Of a DNA stretch of 64,000 nt, positions 59,900-64,000 are shown one piece after another. The translations under genes and the position numbers were made by a program. Within the stretch, counting starts at the first letter, position 1, and each line of letters starts with the position of its first letter. Origin of the DNA: Lientehia sp934351765 (GTDB lineage: Bacteria; Bacillota; Clostridia; Lachnospirales; Lachnospiraceae). The notes under the pieces are model-generated. The model was not told the origin of the DNA. It searched no databases and was given only the letters and a program-made list of their open reading frames with translations. The stretch is taken from NCBI RefSeq assembly GCF_052118925.1, contig NZ_JBQKGG010000009.1:27832-91831 (forward strand), in the 5' to 3' direction.

Positions 59900-60391
59900 T
59901 TATTTCTTTGTTTCGTTAATATAATTCATCAGGCCCTCTGCCCTGATGATTTTCTGCATAAACTCCGGAAACGCCTGTCCCTTAAACTGAAGCTTTTTCG
60001 TTTTATCATAAATCATGCCGCTGTCAAAGTCAATCTCCACCTCATCTCCGGCATCGATCCCCTTGGCTGCCTCCGGGCATTCGATGATCGGAAGACCGAT
60101 GTTGATAGCATTGCGGTAGAAAATACGGGCAAAGGTCTCTGCAATCACGCAGCTTACACCGGCTGCCTTGATGGCGATAGGCGCATGCTCTCTGGAGGAG
60201 CCGCAGCCAAAGTTTTTGGACGCCACAATGATGTCGCCCTTCTTTACGTTCTTCACGAAATCCTTATCAATGTCCTCCATGCAGTGTGTTGCCAGCTCTG
60301 CAGGATCGGAGGAGTTTAAGTATCTGGCGGGAATGATCACATCGGTATCTACATTATCCCCATATTTAAATACTGTTCCATCTGCTTTCAT
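59900..60391 (-). CDS. leuD: 3-isopropylmalate dehydratase small subunit
   Basis: A 163-residue swivel-domain subunit of isopropylmalate isomerase: GDNVDTDVIIPARYLNSSDP, NFGCGSSREHAPIAIKAAG and GLPIIECPEAAKGI are the family motifs. The short form found with the archaeal-type LeuC. Works with the product of the gene 12 bases upstream in leucine synthesis. RBS AAGGAGG. Confidence 0.93.
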   Translation of the reverse strand: MKADGTVFKYGDNVDTDVIIPARYLNSSDPAELATHCMEDIDKDFVKNVKKGDIIVASKNFGCGSSREHAPIAIKAAGVSCVIAETFARIFYRNAINIGLPIIECPEAAKGIDAGDEVEIDFDSGMIYDKTKKLQFKGQAFPEFMQKIIRAEGLMNYINETKK

Positions 60392-60403
60392 CGTCTGTCC
60401 TCC

Positions 60404-61672
60404 TTACATTCCAAGCTCTTCCGGACCGGAGATCCTTCCGGTCACTGCACTGGCTGCTGCAACCGCAGGGCTGGCCAGATATACCTCCGACTTTACATGT
60501 CCCATACGGCCTACAAAGTTCCGGTTTGTAGTGGAAACACAGCGCTCACCCTCTGCCAGGATTCCCATATAGCCGCCCAGGCAGGGTCCGCAGGTGGGAG
60601 TACTCACAATCGCTCCGGCCTCGATAAAGGTCTTTAACAGCCCTTCCTCCATAGCCTGGAGATAAATCTTCTGCGTTGCCGGAATCACAATGACGCGAAG
60701 TCCTTTCTTGACCTTCCTGCCCTCCAGGATCTTTGCAGCCACACGCAGGTCATCCAGACGGCCGTTGGTACAGGAGCCGATCACTACCTGATCGATGACA
60801 ACCTCACCGACCTCATCAATGCTTCTTGTATTCTCCGGCAGATGAGGGAAGGCAACGGTCGGACGGATGCTTCCCAGATCCAGACGGATCGTCCGCACAT
60901 ATTCGGCATCCTCGTCTGCCTCAAAGCGCTTAAACGGACGGGGAGAATGCTCCTTCATATATGCAATGGCTTTTTCATCCACGGGAAAGATTCCGTTCTT
61001 TCCGCCGGCCTCAATTGCCATATTCGCGATAGTAAAGCGATCATCCATAGACAGGGATGCAACGCCCTCTCCGGTAAATTCCATGGACTGATACAGTGCG
61101 CCATCCACACCGATCATGCCGATCAGATGCAGGATCACATCTTTTCCGCTTACCCATTTCTGGAGCTTTCCGGTCAACTCAATCTTAATCGCTGCAGGAA
61201 CCTTGAACCAGGCCTTTCCGGTTGCCATGCCTGCCGCCATATCCGTGCTTCCCACACCGGTAGAAAATGCACCCAGCGCACCGTATGTACAGGTATGAGA
61301 GTCTGCACCGATGACTACATCTCCTGCCACAACCAGTCCTTTCTCCGGAAGCAGCGCATGTTCAATCCCCATCTCTCCCACATCAAAGAAGTTGCTGATC
61401 TCGTGCTTTGCCGCAAACTCACGGACACACTTACAGTGTTCTGCCGATTTGATATCCTTATTCGGCACAAAATGATCCAGCACCAGAGCGATCTTATCTT
61501 TATGAAATACCGAGCTGTCTTTCATTTTTTCGTCCATCTCATGAATGGCAACCGGCGATGTAATATCGTTTCCAAGAACCAGATCTAAGTCCGCTTCGAT
61601 GAGCTGTCCTGCTTCCACAGACTCAAGTCCTGCGTGAGCAGCCAGGATCTTCTGCGTCATAGTCATTCCCAT
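60404..61672 (-). CDS. leuC: 3-isopropylmalate dehydratase large subunit
   Basis: A 422-residue aconitase-family protein that binds a [4Fe-4S] cluster: Cys ligands in VIGSCTNGRLDDL and TPTCGPCLGGYMG, substrate motifs DHFVPNKDIKSAEHCK and VIGADSHTCTYGALGAFSTG. Forms isopropylmalate isomerase with LeuD. leuA and leuB are not in the window. RBS AAAGGAGG; promoter at 61708-61737; a LysR gene is divergent. Confidence 0.94.
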   Translation of the reverse strand: MGMTMTQKILAAHAGLESVEAGQLIEADLDLVLGNDITSPVAIHEMDEKMKDSSVFHKDKIALVLDHFVPNKDIKSAEHCKCVREFAAKHEISNFFDVGEMGIEHALLPEKGLVVAGDVVIGADSHTCTYGALGAFSTGVGSTDMAAGMATGKAWFKVPAAIKIELTGKLQKWVSGKDVILHLIGMIGVDGALYQSMEFTGEGVASLSMDDRFTIANMAIEAGGKNGIFPVDEKAIAYMKEHSPRPFKRFEADEDAEYVRTIRLDLGSIRPTVAFPHLPENTRSIDEVGEVVIDQVVIGSCTNGRLDDLRVAAKILEGRKVKKGLRVIVIPATQKIYLQAMEEGLLKTFIEAGAIVSTPTCGPCLGGYMGILAEGERCVSTTNRNFVGRMGHVKSEVYLASPAVAAASAVTGRISGPEELGM

Positions 61673-61707
61673 AGTAATATCCTCCTTTGGATTTTCACAC
61701 TGCCCTT

Positions 61708-61737
61708 ATTATAGCATTTTCGCCGTTATAATTGAAA
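61708..61737 (-). promoter_or_regulatory. leuCD promoter
   Basis: On the minus strand TTTCAA, 18 bases, TATAAT, 36 bases before leuC. AT-rich sequence between it and the LysR start would hold the LysR operator. Confidence 0.55.
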
Positions 61738-61811
61738 TAATGATTTTGTATGTTTACTATAAACCCCGGTTATGATATCATAAAATCACTAATTCATGAT
61801 CGGAGGCTCCT

Positions 61812-62714
61812 ATGGAACAGAATCTTTCTCTCTACCGGATTTTTTATGAAGTTGCTCAGACCGGAAATATCTCCCGGGCCGCAAAAAATCTTTATATCAG
61901 CCAGCCTGCCATCAGCAAGGCCATCAGCAAGCTGGAGGACAGTCTGGAGATCCCGCTGTTCATCCGCAATTCCCGCGGTGTCCAGCTCACAGAGGAGGGG
62001 GCGATTCTGTTTGAGCATGTACAGGGTGCATTCAAGCTTCTGGATCGTGGCGAGGACGAGCTGAAGCGCATGACCGAGCTTGGCGTAGGACATATCCGCA
62101 TCGGCGTCAGCACCGTGCTCTGTAAATATGTACTCCTCCCCTGCCTGAAGGAATTTGTGGCTCGTTATCCACATATTAAATTCACGATCCACAGCCAGCC
62201 CACCCTCCAGACCATGGAGCTTCTTGAACATCAGCAGATCGACCTGGGGCTCATCGCTGAAATGCCTCCGCGTAAGAACATCGTTTTTGAGCAGATTATG
62301 AAGATTGAAGACGGCTTCGTCGCCACCCCCGCTTATCTGACCAACATGCGGCTCCGCGAGGGCGCCTCCCAGTCTGATGTATTCAAAAACGGTACCATCC
62401 TCATGCTGGAGAAGGGCAATGTAACCCGTTCCTATATCGATGATTATCTCCGTGAGCAGCACATCGAGCCAAACCACCTCCTGGAAGCCTCCACCATGGA
62501 TCTGCTGATTGATTTTGCCCGGATCGGTCTCGGCGCCGGCTGCGTCATCAAGAACTTCGTGAAAAAGGAACTGGACAACGGTACCTTCGTGGAGCTTCCC
62601 CTGGATATTCCCATTCCGAACCGCTCCATCGGATTTGTCTGGGGCAGCCAGACACCGAATTCCAAGGCACTGGATATGTTTATAAAATTTTATCGGCATT
62701 TTTATTTGAAGTAG
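61812..62714 (+). CDS. LysR-family regulator divergent to leuCD
   Basis: A 300-residue LTTR: N-terminal HTH (LYRIFYEVAQTGNISRAAKN, LYISQPAISKAISKLEDSLE) and a type 2 periplasmic-binding-like co-inducer domain. Divergent and 139 bases from leuC, the usual place for a regulator of leucine synthesis; that target is inferred. RBS GGAGG. Similar LTTRs occur beside leuCD in many Lachnospiraceae. Confidence 0.9.
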   Translation: MEQNLSLYRIFYEVAQTGNISRAAKNLYISQPAISKAISKLEDSLEIPLFIRNSRGVQLTEEGAILFEHVQGAFKLLDRGEDELKRMTELGVGHIRIGVSTVLCKYVLLPCLKEFVARYPHIKFTIHSQPTLQTMELLEHQQIDLGLIAEMPPRKNIVFEQIMKIEDGFVATPAYLTNMRLREGASQSDVFKNGTILMLEKGNVTRSYIDDYLREQHIEPNHLLEASTMDLLIDFARIGLGAGCVIKNFVKKELDNGTFVELPLDIPIPNRSIGFVWGSQTPNSKALDMFIKFYRHFYLK

Positions 62715-62749
62715 GGCAAAGGCTGAGAATCTGAAACTTTTACTTACCA

Positions 62750-62834
62750 CTCGCCTGTACGCACCCGTACCGCCCAGATGGCACATATTTGAGTTGCCCC
62801 TGGGCGGCACGGGCTGCGATACTGGCGGGTTTTT
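62750..62834 (+). terminator. Terminator after the LysR gene
   Basis: CCCGT.CCGCCCAG and CTGGGCGG.ACGGG pair; an outer CGCC/GGCG pair follows, then TTTTT (62830-62834). The rest of the spacer 62715-63143 has a second terminator at 63081-63110 and no gene. Confidence 0.75.
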
Positions 62835-63080
62835 AGTTTTTAACAGACTTTTACAGATTCATTCTCTTCCGAGTACCCATACTTCAATACTGAAAAAAGA
62901 ACTGAATTGAGTCCGGTGAAAAGGTACTCGCCCTCCACAAAGGCACTTACCAGACGAACCGGTCATCAGATGGAATAGAAATCTCTAAATCCAGCGGAAG
63001 TTTGATTTGATAATACAGAGAAAAAAAGGTATAATCTCTCTGTATTATTTTGTTTAGTCGCATAAACTGATTATACCGCG

Positions 63081-63110
63081 AACGCCGGGCTTTTCGAAGC
63101 TCGGCGTTTT
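63081..63110 (+). terminator. Terminator hairpin before the IS3 element
   Basis: AACGCCGGGCTT and AAGCTCGGCGTT pair with a four-base loop TTCG and one mismatch, followed by TTG. No gene directly precedes it on the plus strand. Confidence 0.65.
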
Positions 63111-63145
63111 GTGTTGGGGATATGAAATGAGCTGCCGCACGTTTG

Positions 63146-63208
63146 ATATGCTCCCTTCTAGGTAGACAAGTGAAATAATAAAAACTTGTCACTTAGGAGG
63201 GAGCATAT
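63146..63208 (+). promoter_or_regulatory. Hairpin at IS left end that covers the orfA RBS
   Basis: ATATGCTCCCT...GACAAGT (63146-63171) pairs with ACTTGTC...AGGGAGCATAT (63184-63208). The right arm contains GGAGGG, the orfA ribosome-binding site, so read-through transcripts from outside would fold and hide it. Confidence 0.7.
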
Positions 63209-63211
63209 TTT

Positions 63212-63889
63212 ATGTCTAAAAGAAAAGTATCTGTTGAGGATAAGATATGTGCTGTAAATCTATATCTGGATGGAAAAGAAAGCCAACGGCGAATTGCCGA
63301 TATGTTTGCTGTAAGTCTCGCATCTGTCCAACAATGGATTCGAAACTATGAATCTATGGGAGCAAATGCACTCACATTGAAAGGAAATAAAAAATATTCC
63401 AAAGAATTGAAACAACAAGCAGTCTTAGATTATTTAGCAGGCTATGGTTCTCAAGATGATATTTGCAAAAAATACGGGATCCGTTCGAAAGGTAAGTTAC
63501 AAACTTGGATAAAGAAGTATAATGGTCATGAAGAATTAAAATCTTCTGGAACAGGAGGAAGCATTGTCATGACCAAAGGAAGAAAAACCACTTTTGAAGA
63601 ACGGGTTGAAATAGTACAGTATTGTATCGCACATGATCGTAATTATGCCCAAACAGCAGAACAATACCAGGTGTCCTATCAACAGGCTCGCAATTATATA
63701 ATCAAATATGAAGCTGGTGGAGTGGAAGCTTTAAGAGATAACCGTGGCAAACGAAAACGTCCCGATGAGATGAGTGAATTAGAAAAGCTGCGTGCTGAAG
63801 TTAAAATTTTAAAAGCAGAGAAAGAACGTGCTGAAATGGAGGCATCTTTTTTAAAAAAACTCGAAGAAATAGAGAGGAGGCGAGGCTAG
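63212..63889 (+). CDS. IS3-family transposase OrfA
   Basis: A 225-residue OrfA with two helix-turn-helix units (VEDKICAVNLYLDGKESQRR..., then FEERVEIVQYCIAHDRNYAQ...) and a C-terminal leucine-zipper-like coiled coil (ELEKLRAEVKILKAEKERAE) used for dimerisation. The two-HTH form is that of IS150-group elements. Near its end is AAAAAAA (63853-63859), the -1 frameshift site that produces the OrfAB transposase. Confidence 0.9.
   Translation: MSKRKVSVEDKICAVNLYLDGKESQRRIADMFAVSLASVQQWIRNYESMGANALTLKGNKKYSKELKQQAVLDYLAGYGSQDDICKKYGIRSKGKLQTWIKKYNGHEELKSSGTGGSIVMTKGRKTTFEERVEIVQYCIAHDRNYAQTAEQYQVSYQQARNYIIKYEAGGVEALRDNRGKRKRPDEMSELEKLRAEVKILKAEKERAEMEASFLKKLEEIERRRG
63853..63859 (+). promoter_or_regulatory. 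A7 programmed -1 frameshift site
   Basis: The orfA frame reads TTA AAA AAA CTC; the heptamer A-AAA-AAA fits X-XXY-YYZ. The -1 frame is open from here into orfB. Confidence 0.75.
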
Positions 63890-64000
63890 GCCTGGTCCGT
63901 CATGAACATATATATCAGGCAATCAAAGAAGAACATGAAGATCATAATTATTCAGTTGCTGCACTTTGTAAACTTGGTAATGTTTCTAGAGCAGCTTATT
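63862..64000 (+). CDS. IS3-family transposase OrfB, start only
   Basis: The -1 frame relative to orfA is open to the window end and reads REEARLGLVRHEHIYQAIKE, then EDHNYSVAALCKLGNVSRAA: the beginning of an IS150-type OrfB that precedes the DDE domain. No separate start codon is obvious; expression is through the A7 frameshift. Confidence 0.8.

Larger units (their letters stand above)
63144..64000 (+). mobile_element. IS3-family (IS150-like) insertion sequence, right part beyond window
   Basis: The left end is taken as TGATATGCTCCC at 63144. It is followed by an inverted repeat, orfA, the A7 slippery run and the beginning of orfB. AT-rich compared with the leu region. The right end lies outside the window. 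Confidence 0.8.

Noticed and set aside
62947..63192. 81-codon minus-strand frame between lysR and the IS
   Set aside because: Crosses a terminator hairpin and the IS left end, has no RBS and no recognisable protein features.

Overview
The window looks like a chromosomal segment of an anaerobic, spore-forming Bacillota of the Lachnospiraceae type. It carries SpoIIP and SpmB, small DUF3791/DUF3990 and DUF6809-like genes typical of that family, a CIRCE-controlled htpG, strong Shine-Dalgarno sequences before nearly every gene, and canonical sigma-A promoters. No rRNA or CRISPR array is present; there is one tRNA (Thr, CGT). The genus assignment is inference only.

Layout. 1-2.3 kb: the start of spoIIP (cut by the window edge) and a three-gene DUF3791/DUF3990 cassette whose DUF3990 gene has lost an internal block. 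2.3-6.5 kb: scrap DNA with a broken defence-like ATPase/TOPRIM pair and small mobile-element-type genes. 6.5-29.3 kb: a large cell-surface polysaccharide locus, all on the minus strand and read from right to left. It starts at a textbook promoter (29288-29316), then runs through the conserved core (PHP tyrosine phosphatase, Wzz-type co-polymerase, CpsD-type tyrosine kinase, polyprenyl-phosphate sugar transferase, first glycosyltransferase). It then enters a variable, mostly AT-rich module (further glycosyltransferases, a radical SAM protein, two acyltransferases, an aldolase/sugar kinase/cytidylyltransferase/sialyltransferase-like set, Wzy, Wzx, a nucleotidyltransferase and a VanZ-like protein).

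The variable module is bounded by two identical 24-bp direct repeats (2428-2451 and 23900-23923). The right copy lies in a hairpin-rich intergenic element exactly between core and variable genes; the left copy lies where a gene is abruptly broken. Inside the module two adjacent genes carry poly-G tracts: a GT2 glycosyltransferase with nine G (frameshifted, apparently OFF) and an acyltransferase with eight G (in frame, ON). This suggests a polysaccharide that varies by module exchange and by slipped-strand phase variation. The aldolase, KDG-type kinase and NeuA/KdsB-like cytidylyltransferase, without any NeuB/KdsA-like synthase in view, suggest an unusual route to a CMP-activated 3-deoxy-ulosonic acid.

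29.4-49.4 kb: mainly housekeeping: PTS enzyme I, a MarR-controlled heterodimeric ABC exporter, spmB, an FGGY kinase, a complete IS200/IS605 element with TnpA and a TnpB with intact catalytic residues, asd, tRNA-Thr, a two-gene NitT/TauT-like transporter lacking a binding protein, a DegV protein, an M18 aminopeptidase, a DUF5721 protein, htpG and small unknown genes. 49.5-62.7 kb: an FtsX-type ABC transporter with its two-component system, a PdaC-like polysaccharide deacetylase, thrC, a repeat-rich spacer, ybaK, and leuCD with a divergent LysR regulator. 63.1-64 kb: the left part of an IS3-family element with an RBS-sequestering hairpin and an A7 frameshift site, cut by the window end.
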